Assembly: GCF_021462225.1 (NCBI RefSeq)
Contig: NC_061817.1
Coordinates: forward strand, 3,098,751 to 3,162,750
Direction of reading: 5' to 3'
Length of the DNA: 64,000 nt
From: Girardinichthys multiradiatus
Taxonomy: Eukaryota; Chordata; Actinopteri; Cyprinodontiformes; Goodeidae
This document shows, piece by piece, positions 10,890-21,144 of the stretch. Below the pieces are notes generated by a model. That model was given only the letters and a program-made list of their open reading frames with translations, was not told the DNA's origin and made no database searches. The first letter of the stretch is position 1. The number at the start of each line of letters is the position of its first letter. Both the position numbers and the translations under genes were made by a program.

Positions 10890-12642
10890 CTACACAAACA
10901 AATGCTTGGATACACAGAAGAGCCTCCATCAAGTTCTGAGATAAGTGAGGAAGAGTATGTTCCTGAATCTGATTAATCTGAGAGTGACAGTCTAAAAGAC
11001 AGTGACAGTTCAGTAAATGTTAAACAGCTCAAGAGGGGGAAGAATAGCACTTAGAAAAAAACTTCAGCTTCTTCTGTGGAAGTCCAACCGCTTAAGAGAA
11101 GGCGTGTGACCACTTCAAGTTCCTTGGCTGCAAAAGACCCCAAAGAATCTTCTTCAGCTGATGTGAATGACCGTGGAGAATCTTCTTCAGCTGATGTGAC
11201 AGTCATGACCCTGAAGAAGAAGGAAGACGGCTGTAGGGTTTACAATAAAAGGTATTACTGTGTATTTTGTAGTAAACCTTATTGCAAAATGGCACGCCAT
11301 CTAGAAGCAGTGATAAACCTGAAGTGGGAAACGCACTGAAATGTCCCAAAGGCTCTAAAGAGCGAAAGTTGCAGTTTTGTTTGAAGAAACCTCCAGCAGA
11401 ACCAGGCTCAGTGTGAACGGCCATCTGCCATGACCGACTCGGGGTTTGAGAGAACAGAGCAGAGACACACAAAGAATACAGAAGCACTGATCCAGGAGTA
11501 CTTTCTATGGGAAGGAAAAGTAAATGTTAGTGGATGTAGCTCCTTTAGTCGTTTCATCTAGAAAGAAAGAACAGATAAACTTTGAGCCAGGATAGAGTCT
11601 GAAAGAGCGCACATATAATTAGTTACAGTAAAAGCTCAGTCAATTGCTATATCTAGGAGAGAGAAAGGGTTAACCACTGAAAGACAATCCAATAAATCTG
11701 CAAAACCTAGCGATTACTTGCATTGCATCAACTGTTATGGTTACCTCAAGCGGAAATCCTTGTGGAGTCATATGCAGATGTGTTACCTCAGTCAAAAAGT
11801 CAAAGGACTTAAGCCAGGAACATCTCGAGTCCAAGCCCTTTGTAAATATGCAGAGCCAGTACCAGACAGTGTCAATGCACAGTTTTGGAAACTAGTACTT
11901 GACATGCACCATGATGACATAACATTGTTTGTCCGCAGTGAGAAGTGCATCTTGAAATTAGGAGAACATTTATTCAATAAACATGGTCAAGATGTTTTCC
12001 AAGATCACACTTTGTGAAGTCATAATATTCAAACGGAGAAGAGAGGGAGAAGTATCCAAGATGCCTCTGAATGCTTTTACCTTGAGAGATAGCACTGTCA
12101 CCCATCCAGATGTGGAGCTTGCTCTGTCAGAACTTGAGAAAAAGCTGTGTAAGCACTTCCAGCGAATTGAGATAAAAGGCAAATGCAGCTGAAAGGGTCC
12201 CATTCTCCTCACTCCTGATATGGCATCATCGATGGAGTTGCTTGTCCAAAATCACCTTAAATGTGATGTGATGTGTTGGATTAGAATCCGTACATGTTTG
12301 GGAGGCCACAGATGCTCATTCACTTCAGAGGATCGAATATTATTCGTGAGATGGCTCAAAGCTGTGCAGCAAAGCACCCAGGAGCATTGTCCTCAACCAA
12401 ACTGAGGAAGCACATGGCCACCACGTCAAAGGTTCTTAACCTGACGGACAACGAAATGGATGACCTGGCTGACTTCCTAGGCCATGACATTAGATTCCAT
12501 TGTCAGTGTTATAGATGGCCTGAAGGGACAACACAACTGGCAAAAATCAGTAAAGTGTTGCTGGCGCTGGAAAGAGGACAGCTCTCCAACTTCAAAGGAA
12601 AGAATTTGGGTGAGATCAGCATTGATCCAAAAGGTAAATTAG
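10890..12642 (+). pseudogene. Recombinase gene, main exon b
   Basis: Follows a 'tttgtttag' acceptor. It reads 'LHKQMLGYTEEPPSSSE', an acidic stretch ended by TAA at about 10974, a second stop near 11053, then 'YYCVFCSKPYCKMARHLE' (Cys-x2-Cys...His, finger-like). After a frameshift, the L2 fragment interrupts. The gene resumes with 'LHCINCYGYLKRKSLWSHMQMC' split over a second C-x2-C...H...C unit, then 'VRSEKCILKLGEHLFNKHG'. A deletion then jumps to box I. Box II, LGH and Tyr follow, ending 'KISKVLLALERGQLSNFKGK' before a GTAAAT donor at 12643. Confidence 0.7.
11395..11665 (-). repeat. L2-type LINE 3' UTR fragment inserted in the recombinase exon
   Basis: On the minus strand this matches 34500-34690 closely ('gaggtttcttcctgtt' counterpart, 'gcctggttctgctgg', 'actgatccaggagtac' region). 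It separates coding text that belongs together ('ALKCPKGSKERKLQF' before, 'KSAKPSDYLHCINC' after). It therefore landed in an existing gene or pseudogene. No clean target duplication is seen. Confidence 0.65.
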
Positions 12643-13108
12643 TGTGATTTTTTAGTGAAGTTTTAAGTTGACCCACTGGCATGGCAGATTTTATTTATTT
12701 TGATACTGTCGTTTTTTTGTTTTTGAATTTTTGTTGTTGAATTTAGTGAATTACAACAATTCTTTTCATAGATGCTCTGAGTGTCAGAAATTGACACCTG
12801 TAGGAACAAGTAGCCCAGTGGGCATTTTTTTCATATTATATAGTCTAATTCTTGTAGTTTTTTTGGTTTGTTTTCTTTTAACCTTCGGGCAATTTACCAC
12901 ATTATTTTCCATTTGAAATTGCTCACTGTAATGGTAATAAAACAAAGAATAGTGCTAATTGTTTGTTGGCAGCATATACATTTCATCATTAGTTGCTAAG
13001 TACTAGCTCCATCATTGCCCCTCTTCCATTGGCCTTTTTAGTTTAACTTAAAGGGGCCTTAATCATGTAATAGTTTAATATGATGGATGTTGTTACTTTG
13101 TTTTCCAG

Positions 13109-13198
13109 AAAACATTTCTGTACACAATGGATCAAACACTGAAGAGGAGGTTGACTCAACTGAGAGGGATGCTGCAACTTCATCCTCCAGATCACCAG
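13109..13198 (+). pseudogene. Recombinase gene, acidic exon c
   Basis: A 90-nt stretch between 'gttttccag' and 'gtatgg'. In the phase left by exon b it is open and acidic ('NTEEEVDSTERDAATSSSR'). The matching phase supports a true splice junction. Any later exons were not identified. Confidence 0.5.
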
Positions 13199-14659
13199 GT
13201 ATGGAGGAAACCATCAACAATAGCTGCATTTCTATGACACTTTTGGGCAAAAGAAAATCAAATCTTGGAAAGATAAAGTGCTGCAGGTGGTTGGTGTTTC
13301 CATTTATTGCCGTTTTACGGATAAGTGTAATTTTTGTAGCTCTCTGTATCTCGTCCTGCGAGACCTCTCTTCAACACAATGAAAAAGGAAATGTCAACGT
13401 TGAAGAAAATAAATTGTATTTGATAAATTGTAATTGCTGCGACCACTGTTCAGATTATGCAGCTGATGATTATTCAAATGATTATTCAGAGGTAAAGTCC
13501 TTATGTAATGTATAATGATTAGTGTTACAGGACAACTACATTGTATTGAGGCCAAAAGCAGTTGGAAACTAGATTTTGATTACTTTAGATTGACCGACTA
13601 CATCACATCCAGTGTTACCAGAGACTAGGATATGTGAAAAAAGCGTTTCCAGGACACTTGGCAAATAAGGGGATTATCAAATACCCTGAAAAACCATCAC
13701 CTGGAAGCATAAAATGGTTTATTCCATATTCAGGAGTTTATTTTTTTCTAATTAGTGTTGTTTCTGTTACAGGATTTCTTTTTCAATATTTGGTTTTGTG
13801 CAAATCTGGTGGTCATGGAAAAATTTGTAATGATTGACAGTTTCATCCATAAAAGGAAAAATGTTTTAAAAACTGTTTCTAACAGGGCCACACCAAATGT
13901 TGGTGAAAATTAGATAATTACTATGTCAGCAGCTTCTGATTTAGTGCTATAAAGAAATTAGAAAGAAGTTCAACTGTTAAACTAGTCATATAAGATGCTT
14001 GTATAAGGCAAAAACCCTGAATGCTTATATTGTTGAATACTCATTTACCTAATAACCTGTTTTGTTCAGGTCAATTTGGGGTGACCATGAGATGCACCAC
14101 TTAAGTTGGACAAAAGTTGGACATATGTATTGAAAATGTGCAAGATTATTCCTCTGGGTTCTTGATTGGGTTTTTGCAGATCACTAAGGAGGAAATGGAA
14201 AGTAGTTATTGCTTCCATCTTTGTAAGAAGATGGAAATGGATTAACTGAGGAAGAGGTAATCTTGCTATTGGTGATAAAGGAGGTAGCACAGGAGGGGGT
14301 GAGAAAACCCACAGAGGCTGAGGTTGACAGGCAGTAATGAAGGGTGTCTTGGTATTGATAGGTCTATGATTCTTTCTGTCCAAGAAGTGGAGAGCAATGG
14401 AGAGAACGGCGAAATAGGGTGGATAAGCAGGTGACTGAATTGAAGGATGCAGGAATATGTGTCCAACTGATACCAGGGGAGATTTCCGAGGAGCAGTGAG
14501 AAGATTGGCAACAGGAATCCTGTGAGAATAGTTCTTGATGATCCCTGGAGCAGGGCAACAAGGAACTGAAATGTCAGAGGCAGGGAGTGAGCACTGAATA
14601 AGTCCTGAGAAAAGGAGGACAAACTGATTAGAGCTGACACAAGGAGGCAATGAAACATA
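13199..14659. other. Non-coding region downstream of recombinase remnant
   Basis: Small plus ORFs at 13087-13515 and 13634-13837 contain hydrophobic stretches but no recognisable domain. A long minus ORF (14066-14737) is Leu/Ser/Pro-rich and is discussed under rejected items. Later exons of the recombinase gene could lie here; I could not place any. Confidence 0.4.
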
Positions 14660-14825
14660 TGCCCCTTTTCCACTGGCTCTATTTAGGCCTTCTCCATTCC
14701 ACTCTGCCCACTTTGCGAGCATTACTGTTTTTTCCATACTGGTACCTACTTTTTTCGTACCAGAGCTGAGTAGGAACTACGTGTGATGTGAACAGACTGC
14801 TGTTCACTGATTGGCCATAGGATAA
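14660..14825 (+). repeat. MITE terminal segment, second copy
   Basis: 'tgccccttttccactggct' at 14660 matches the copy at 1237, and both continue with 'ctat/ctac' and C-rich text. It abuts the L2 LINE that starts near 14836, so the LINE or the MITE truncated the other. Confidence 0.5.
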
Positions 14826-14835
14826 GGAAAAATGA

Positions 14836-16290
14836 GAAGGTTTTTGAAGAGGTAGTGCAGAGAAAATGTAGCACTGAAACAGCTCTGCTGAAAGTCACTA
14901 ATGATATTCTTATGGCCTCAGATAATGGACTTGTGTCTGTACTGGTTCTTTTAGATCTCAGTGCTGCATTTGATACAGTCGATCATAATATTCTCTTAAA
15001 AAGGCTGTAATATGCTGTAGGGATCAGGGGAACAGCGCTAGGAGGGTTTAAATCTTATCTGTCTGACAGATTCCAGTTTGTTCATGTAAATGATAAATCA
15101 TCTTTAAACTCCAGGGTTAATTGTGGAGAACCACAAGGTTCAGTACTTGGGCCAATTCTCTTTACTATATATATGCTTCCAATAGGTCAAATTATCAGGC
15201 AGCATAGGATAAAGTTTCACTGTTACGCTGATGATACTCAGCTTTACTTATCCATAAATCCTGATGAACCCAACCAGTTAGATAGACTACAAGCATGTCT
15301 TGAAGATATAAAAACTTGGGTGACTTTAAATTTTTTGCTTCTAAATTCAGACAAGACAGAGGTTGTTGTCTTTGGACCGGAGTCTTTAAAAAAGAAACTG
15401 CTTAGTCAATCACTTAACCTGGATGGCATTAAATTGACCTCCGGTAATAAAGTAAAAAACCTTGGTATTACTTTTGACCAGGACATGTTATTTAAATCCC
15501 ATATTAAACAGGTTTCTAGGATTTCCTTCTTTCACCTCCGGAACATTGCCAAAATTAGAAATATCCTATCCAGGAGTGACGCTGAAAAACTAGTCCATGC
15601 ATTTGTTACTTCAAGGCTGGACTTTTGTAATTCTTTACTATCAGGATGTCCACAAAATGCAGTTAAAAGCCTTCAGCTGATTCAAAATGTTGCAGCAAGA
15701 GTTCTGATGAAAATTAAAAAGAGGAATCATATTTCTCCTATTTTAGCTTCACTTCATTGGCTCCATGTTAAATCCAGAATAGAATTTAAAATTCTCCTCA
15801 CATATAAAGCCCTTAATGATCTAGCTCCATCATACATCAGATATCTGATTGTTTCATATGTTCCTAACAGGGCACTTCGTTCTCAGACTGCAGGTTTACT
15901 GGTGGTTCCTAGAGTCTCTAGAAGTAGAATGGGAGGCAGATCCTTTAGTTATCAGGCTCCTCTCCTGTGGAACCAGCTCCCAGTTTTAGTCCGTGAGGCA
16001 GACACACTGTCTACTTTTAAGGCTAGGCTTTAAACTCCTCCCTCCCTGTTGGATGGAGTAAGGAGGAGTCAGGTTTAGCCTAAACCGGCTCAGTTATGGT
16101 TGAGGTGCAAGCATTTCTGCCACCTGTATGACCCCTTCTCTTTTCCAATGGTTATAATTAGTCTGACAGAGGGAGGAATCCCAATCCTTGTGGTTTTTAG
16201 TATAACAATGACCATCAGTGGGACCCTTTGTGGGGTGCCTTGTGACGACATTGTTGTAAATAAGCGCCGTTTAACTAAATAATCTGAACT
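14836..16290 (+). mobile_element. L2/Maui-type LINE, 5'-truncated with 3' end
   Basis: The RT domain is read from its palm region to the C-terminus, followed by a 3' UTR with paired 'ggaggagt' words. It ends with the typical tail 'gacattgttgtaaataagcg' and '...aactaaataatctgaact' (16250-16290). The 5' half (endonuclease and RT fingers) is missing, the common state of reverse-transcribed LINE copies. No target duplication was identified. Confidence 0.8.
14850..16033 (+). pseudogene. L2-type reverse transcriptase fragment
   Basis: The frame reads '[20 protein letters not shown]', then '[19 protein letters not shown]' (palm Asp), a TAA at about 15007, 'CGEPQGSVLGPILFTIYM' and the active-site box 'FHCYADDTQLY' near 15220. 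From 15173 it stays open for 286 codons through 'LNSDKTEVVVFGPE', 'RLDFCNSLLSG' and 'LQLIQNVAARVL' to 'APLLWNQLPVLVREADTLST'. These are hallmark L2 blocks. The catalytic YADD is intact, but the stop and missing 5' half make it non-functional. Confidence 0.85.
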
Positions 16291-16823
16291 GAAACTATCT
16301 GTGTAGTGTTGAGAATTAAAATCATGTACTTTCATGCTATTAGTTTAGTTTCCATGTGGGAACATTAAACTGAGATTTAACATGAGTGAGCCTTGAGGAG
16401 GAATCACAGGGTCACAGCAGGAGTCAGGATGGAACAAGGGTGAAACAGTGGTTAGGAAGTTCTCTACAACTGCAAGCAGTAAATGCTGGTTGTAGGGGCA
16501 ATAAACGTCGACTTTTGGGCATGGTATAGATACCACACGGGAGCTTGGCTGATTTACAACACCAGACTGCATAAGGGGAAGGCACAGTCAGTAAGCTTTG
16601 AAGTAGATGGTATAAAGATGTTCTGGCAATTGTGATGAGTCAGACATCTGGGCAGAGACAGCCATGCTTTGCTGAAACCTGCAATCTCTCCGTAAGGCCT
16701 TACGTAATTTTCTTTCTTTGTGTTATTTTGTATGTTTTCATTTTGCATTGGAAATCATTGGACTTATTATATTCCAAATTAAACTTGTGTTAATCTTAAT
16801 TTACTGCTCTTCATCTGTTCTTT
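16291..16823. other. Non-coding spacer, possibly LTR-derived
   Basis: No ORF of note. AT-rich text near 16730-16800 leads into a GC-richer block, as an LTR/leader junction would. No TG...CA pair or second copy exists in the window, so I leave it unassigned. Confidence 0.3.
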
Positions 16824-16965
16824 CTCACGACATCCGGACTGGGTGAGGTTGAGGCCGCAAGGATATCAGTGATAGCATTAGTTTACCTCAACAATTTGGA
16901 TTTGACCTGGATGTCGTGAGCATAATCCCCCGCGATCCCCGAAGGGGATCGCATTATCAGCGGGG
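16824..16965. repeat. Two adjacent hairpins
   Basis: The perfect 12-bp arms ctcacgacatcc (16824-16835) and ggatgtcgtgag (16909-16920) enclose about 73 bases. The pairing extends imperfectly inward through 'gaggttgagg' and 'cctcaac'. Just downstream, gcgatcccc-gaa-ggggatcgc (about 16932-16952) is a 9-bp perfect stem with a 3-base loop, flanked by 'ccccgc' and 'gcgggg'. A possible donor 'gaaggtaagt' follows. Function unknown. Confidence 0.6.
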
Positions 16966-17189
16966 ACGAAGGTAAGTGGTTTTTACTTGGTGGTTTCCCC
17001 GCTGTATGATGTGATGACCCTGAGGTGTATTTAAAGGGCGGAGGCAGTTTAGAAAAGCGTTTAGGATAAAAAACGTTGTGCCCCAGAGCTGGTCGCTGGC
17101 CTAGCCCCCTTTCTAACAGACGCGGAGTTGCAGATCGTGCTGAGAGTTCCACACTCGGAGGTTTGCGCTCACCTCGAACAGGATGCAGT
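16966..17189. promoter_or_regulatory. GC-richer promoter-like stretch
   Basis: Contains 'gtatttaaagggcggaggc' (TATA-like TATTTAAAG plus a GC-box-like GGGCGG) at about 17027-17045 in otherwise AT-rich DNA. There is no ORF downstream on the plus strand and the next feature is the tail of a minus-strand element. It is only a resemblance. Confidence 0.25.
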
Positions 17190-18540
17190 TCAATTCAATT
17201 CAATTCAAAGATACTTTATTGATCCCCGAGGGGAACTTAGAATTCCAGTACAACCCATCCAAACATACATCATGACACAAGACAAGGGAGACGGGTCACC
17301 GAGGCTTTGCTGCCCACTCACAGGCGCTGCCCTTGTTAGATGAGAAAAGAGGCCACATTAGGTAAGTAGAGGAAAAAAAAAATCATATTTCACACTTTAT
17401 CCTTAGCAGGATACAGTTTGAGATTGCAAAAAAACCTCAGCACAAAGAAGCAACAGTTGACAAAACAACATCATGCCGGGAACGGTGAAGGTGGTGTGAG
17501 GGGGTGCATATGTTTATCTTGAGCATGTGTGTGTGTGCGCGCGAGTGAGTGTGTGCAAGTAAGTCCATGAAGCACTGTCACAGAGGCCATTGTCCTTGAT
17601 GGTTCGTTGGAATGTTCATCAACCGGCCACGTTCTGAGCAAGTCCACAGATGTACTCAGGGAAGGGAGGGGGGCAGAGGGAGCAGAGCGTCATGTTTACA
17701 TAACTTCCAGGAGACGTTGAAGATAACCAGCCATCAAGGCCGCGCAGGGGAGCCAGATTCAGAAAAACAATAATTATTTGGGTTAGGCTGACTCTTAATT
17801 TTCCGTCAGCCTTGAGAGTCTTGCTGGTGCTTCACAAAGGCGAATCCAAACAGCCAAATTCCTGTTCTTTCTGCCAGATCCAAGCGAACAACTTTCTCCA
17901 AGATTTATACCATTTCACCCCTGAGTCCAGGAACCGCAACCTGCCTGCGATCCTGTATAAGGATCACATCCAGTCTGCGATTCAGCTCACGTAACATCTC
18001 AGTCTGAGTGTTGATCGCTCTGAAGATCCCATCACACATGCCAGGCAGCCTTACAATGGCCAGAACAGCTGCTAACATTCTCCGAATTTCTCGATATGCC
18101 AGGTAACCGCTGACTCCAAAAAGCAGAAATCCTGTTATCAAACATCCAATTATATACACATCTTCCACATCCTCGACTGACATTATCGACAAACACACAA
18201 TCCTCCACTTCTGCCAGGAGTCCATCGTGTATCCGGAGAAAAATGTCCCGTCCGGGCAAGCGGGCTCTCCCGACCCCTGTCTTCTCGTCGAGAAAATTTG
18301 ATCAATTGCATTGAGAGACCAGCTGACCAAATCCATATTTTGGAATAATTTGGAAGATGTGCAAAAAGAGGCTCCAAAAAGACAAGACACAGAGCTGAAG
18401 CAGGGCAGATATGGGAGGGGTGCGGGAGACAGAGGAAAAGCGTCCGCCTCCACCGAGAGCAGGAAAAGGACGGTTTGCCCCGCCGGGGTCGATAAGTGAC
18501 TAGAACGTGTGGCCGTTGAGGTCGGGAGTAACATCCCTGG
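17190..18540 (-). mobile_element. LINE-tailed non-autonomous element carrying a small membrane-protein ORF
   Basis: The minus-strand 3' end is 'gatcaataaagtatctttg' followed by (aattg)n, the tail style of fish CR1/Rex1-type LINEs. A 5'-truncated copy of the same 3' region lies at 55043-55212 (+), over 90% alike by eye, so this is a multi-copy retrotransposed sequence. No reverse transcriptase or endonuclease is present; the only ORF encodes a transmembrane protein (17905-18336). The 5' boundary near 18540 is a guess. A (GT)n/(GC) tract lies at about 17527-17545. Confidence 0.55.
17905..18336 (-). CDS. Predicted single-pass membrane protein of unknown family, 143 aa
   Basis: The start chosen is ATG at 18336 ('aaaatATGGat', usable Kozak). 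The frame stays open upstream to 18534, giving 209 codons, but that part is Ser/Pro/Leu-rich and looks like leader. Residues 1-20 form a basic-ended amphipathic stretch. CPDGTF (27-32) and 'SWQKWRIVC' (40-48) follow. An acidic VEDVEDV (54-60) precedes a clear transmembrane segment, about 60-81 (YIIGCLITGFLLFGVSGYLA). A basic REIRR (82-86), a second hydrophobic helix (87-98) and a charged helix (108-128) complete it. No stop or frameshift interrupts it. I do not recognise the family; it could be an element-encoded accessory protein or a captured host ORF. Confidence 0.5.
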   Translation of the reverse strand: MDLVSWSLNAIDQIFSTRRQGSGEPACPDGTFFSGYTMDSWQKWRIVCLSIMSVEDVEDVYIIGCLITGFLLFGVSGYLAYREIRRMLAAVLAIVRLPGMCDGIFRAINTQTEMLRELNRRLDVILIQDRRQVAVPGLRGEMV

Positions 18541-19796
18541 TCAGGACCTAAATGTTACACTCAGTTAACTAAGAATCTTTCTCTTTGTTGCCGGCAATAC
18601 GTATAACCAGGCACGTAGTTAGACCTGGGCGGGCTTCTTGATAAAAGACATTTAGAAATATTAAAAAGATGCAGCCACAAAATGGTATTGGACTTCACAT
18701 TTTTATTTAAAAACAATCAGCTTTTTAAATTGTGTTCCATATACTCACGTCCCGCTCCACAATAACCTGACAATGAAGTAAAAGGAGAAGACAAAAAATA
18801 GTTATTTGCGAACTTGCGGATCATGTCAGAGCAACCGCAGAGCCAACCGAAGAGTGGGAGGCTGGTGCAGGTGTGTTCAGGAACAGGTGGAAGCAGAGCG
18901 GTATAACCCAGATGAAGATAGCCGTAAAACCTGAATGCTGACTCGGAATGGGCTAAAACTTTTGTCAGCAAAATTCAGATTAAGTTCTTTTCTAAATACC
19001 TCAAAATGTGTCATTATTTGCTTCAACAAAATTATTTTTCTTCAGTCCTAAACTCTGTTTCTCCTTGTCCTTCATTCAGCTTCTAACAAAAATAAACAGT
19101 ACAATTATTACAAACCTTTTTTGTTTGATTCACAATAATTTACATTCAGTCTAAAACCAGCCGAGACAGAGAACTGGTACAATATGTCCTATATTATTTT
19201 AATGTTAAATTACCTATAACTTGTCAGAGGGTGTGTTGAATAAGGGCAAATATGCACGAAATGTGGAGGACAAGGCAGAGAGAAATCGGAAGCGTTTAAT
19301 GCAGCTGCTTGCGTGACAAGGAACTAAACACAGACACCGAGGTGCCTTCACCACCGCACATCCACCTAATAATCCGTTTACTGAGGCCATGGTTAGATGA
19401 GTTAGATTATTAGCTGGTATAACTTTAGCCTTGGATTTCAGACAACGTTTGGGTCGCAGCACTACACGTAGTATTCTCTAAGTTATTGAGAATGCGGCCC
19501 GCACCTCTCATAAATGCAATGCAACACCTTATTTTGCTGTGGCTGGAAGAATGGGAGACGCGCTGTGTGACATGTTCCCATCTAAAATTCAGACACTGCT
19601 TTAATTTTTGCTGAGACAGGCGAACACATGTTGTTTCTTTATGAGGCGGTAGACACTTGTATCAAACAGACAGTGAGCCGATGGAGTTCCATATTTTAGA
19701 CAAACTGTGATGGATGGAAGACCTGAAGGAAAATAATGTGAGGAAACCCAGATTTATAAATGTGTGGTCTCACTAGGTGGGAGAGACATTTGTTAC
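18541..19796. other. Unassigned region, no gene supported
   Basis: Two minus ORFs (18717-18971; 19214-19462) occur. The second, from an internal ATG at about 19390, has a basic, Ser/Ala-rich N-terminus like a mitochondrial presequence, but it stops after about 58 residues next to 'ataggtaat' and no next exon is found. A CpG-containing stretch sits near 19490-19570. I see no strong evidence for a gene. Confidence 0.35.
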
Positions 19797-20330
19797 ACCA
19801 CATGCAGGAATATTTGGAGGAGAAAAAGGAACAAATAGAACACGAAAAGAAACAGCCTGATGCATTGGACAAAAAACTTAAAACTGTCCAATTAATCGCA
19901 GTAAGATAGAAGAGGAATAGTAAAAAGCCTGATAAGACAATGATCACTGCAGAGGCTGTAAGAGGAGCAAATTGAATAATGGCTCCTGTTACATCTCCGC
20001 CCACTTCAGCAGCTCAGGGGTGATAAAACCCCCTAGCTCCTACCAATGTATATCAACTGGCTCCACCTATCCAGTGGGAGTCACACCCATATAGTCCTCG
20101 TGGCCGGGCCAGGGGTGGGCTGTTTGGAAAGAGGGCCGGACGAAGGGGTGGACAGGGAGGAGCTGGTTCTTCCTCCTACCTAGTATGTGGGCAGACGGAT
20201 CATGGGGCCCGCAGCAGCCCTCAGCACTATGGGCACGCCCAGAAGGAGCTCCTCCATCCTTGTATAAACCTCTGGCACAACAAGCTCCTGTCACTGCACA
20301 ATGCATCACTCATACCACAGTGACACACCC
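19797..20330 (+). pseudogene. ERV1 gag C-terminus and nucleocapsid
   Basis: Begins with a charged helical tail ('HMQEYLEEKKEQIEHEKKQ') typical of a capsid end. After stops, a Gly/Arg-rich stretch (about 20095-20160) and one degenerate Cys/His knuckle ('YLVCGQTDHGARSS', the first and last Cys lost) follow. The frame changes at least twice. The upstream two thirds of gag are absent. Confidence 0.5.
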
Positions 20331-20379
20331 CACAGAGAGGTCCAGACAATGGGAAAAAGGCAGAACCCATTGTTCCAGT

Positions 20380-20874
20380 GGAAATAAAGGGACACATTGC
20401 TATTTCTTGTGAACACCGAAGCCACTTTTTCCATGTTGAATATTCCTCCATCCGATAAATGTCTTCTCTGATGGGGTGAAACAGACTTTGCCTGTGTTTA
20501 CACCTCTTTGCACTATGGTTGGAAAACAAAAACTGTTGCATTCATTGGTTGTTTCGCCTGACACACCTGTGAATCTACTCGGCAGGGACATTTTGATTGC
20601 ATTGGGAGCAACAATACTATGTTCCATGGATGGGTTGGTTGTGACTTTTCCAGATGGAACCACACTGCATGCAGCGGATGGCCCTGAAGCACATCAGTAT
20701 TTACTGCAGTCTGTAGAGGAGCCTTGTGTGGACATTTATCAGGGCTTCATTGAGCCTGAAACCCCTTCTAGTGCTGGGGTGAGGTCCAGTTTCCTCATCT
20801 GGAAACCCTGGATTCGGGCCCTGGCTCCTTGCGGCCCAAATACCTGCTCTGCCACGTGTGACTTTGTTTTATGA
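20380..20874 (+). pseudogene. ERV1 protease region
   Basis: The active-site loop of a retroviral aspartic protease is present but mutated: it reads FLVNTEATFS near 20402, where the family has D-T/S-G. A frame downstream (20476-20874) includes the conserved 'NLLGRDILIALGA' near 20571, the C-terminal protease helix motif (G-R-D). Loss of the catalytic Asp and the frame breaks make it inactive. Confidence 0.6.
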
Positions 20875-21144
20875 CAGAAATGAGAAAACAAACAGATTGG
20901 TTTCAGGAACAGTTTGAGGAATATGTAGAAGGAAAATATGGACCATTTCCTCTAAAACATTTATGAAATGTCTGATGAAGCTGTATCTCACATAGCTCTA
21001 CCCTTGCACTCAAGTCATGCTAAAGAACTGGGAGGTGTTGTAAAACATTCCCTTGCAACCACTAAATTAGCAACCTTCAATTCAATTAAATTCAAAAATA
21101 CTTTATTAATCCCAAAGGGAAATTAAATGTTGTTATAGCTCATA

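Larger units (their letters stand above)
9791..13198 (+). pseudogene. Zinc-finger/tyrosine-recombinase gene remnant, Crypton-like, intron-containing
   Basis: Three exon blocks (9791-9904, 10890-12642, 13109-13198) lie on one strand with phase-compatible AG/GT borders. They encode an acidic Ser/Glu-rich N-terminus, a zinc-finger-like Cys/His region and a C-terminal tyrosine-recombinase fold. The three recombinase boxes are visible: RRREGEVSKMPL (box I Arg, about 12033), TKLRKHMATT (box II Arg, about 12400) and 'LADFLGHDIRFHCQCY' (His, then the nucleophilic Tyr, about 12470-12515). Tyrosine recombinases without an RT are characteristic of Cryptons, so that assignment is my inference. Several stops, a large internal deletion near 11995 and an L2 insertion at about 11395-11665 inactivate it. 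Confidence 0.7.

Noticed and set aside
14066..14737. 223-codon minus-strand ORF
   Set aside because: Leu/Ser/Pro-rich, no recognisable domain, overlaps the MITE end at its N-terminus, and two other minus frames are also open there; composition effect.
16384..16860. 5' LTR of ERV1
   Set aside because: Pyrimidine-rich end looks LTR-like but there is no TG start, no second copy and no gag between it and 19797.
19214..19462. Minus ORF with mitochondrial-presequence-like N-terminus
   Set aside because: Short, stops next to a weak donor, no second exon found. Kept only as a note in the region entry.
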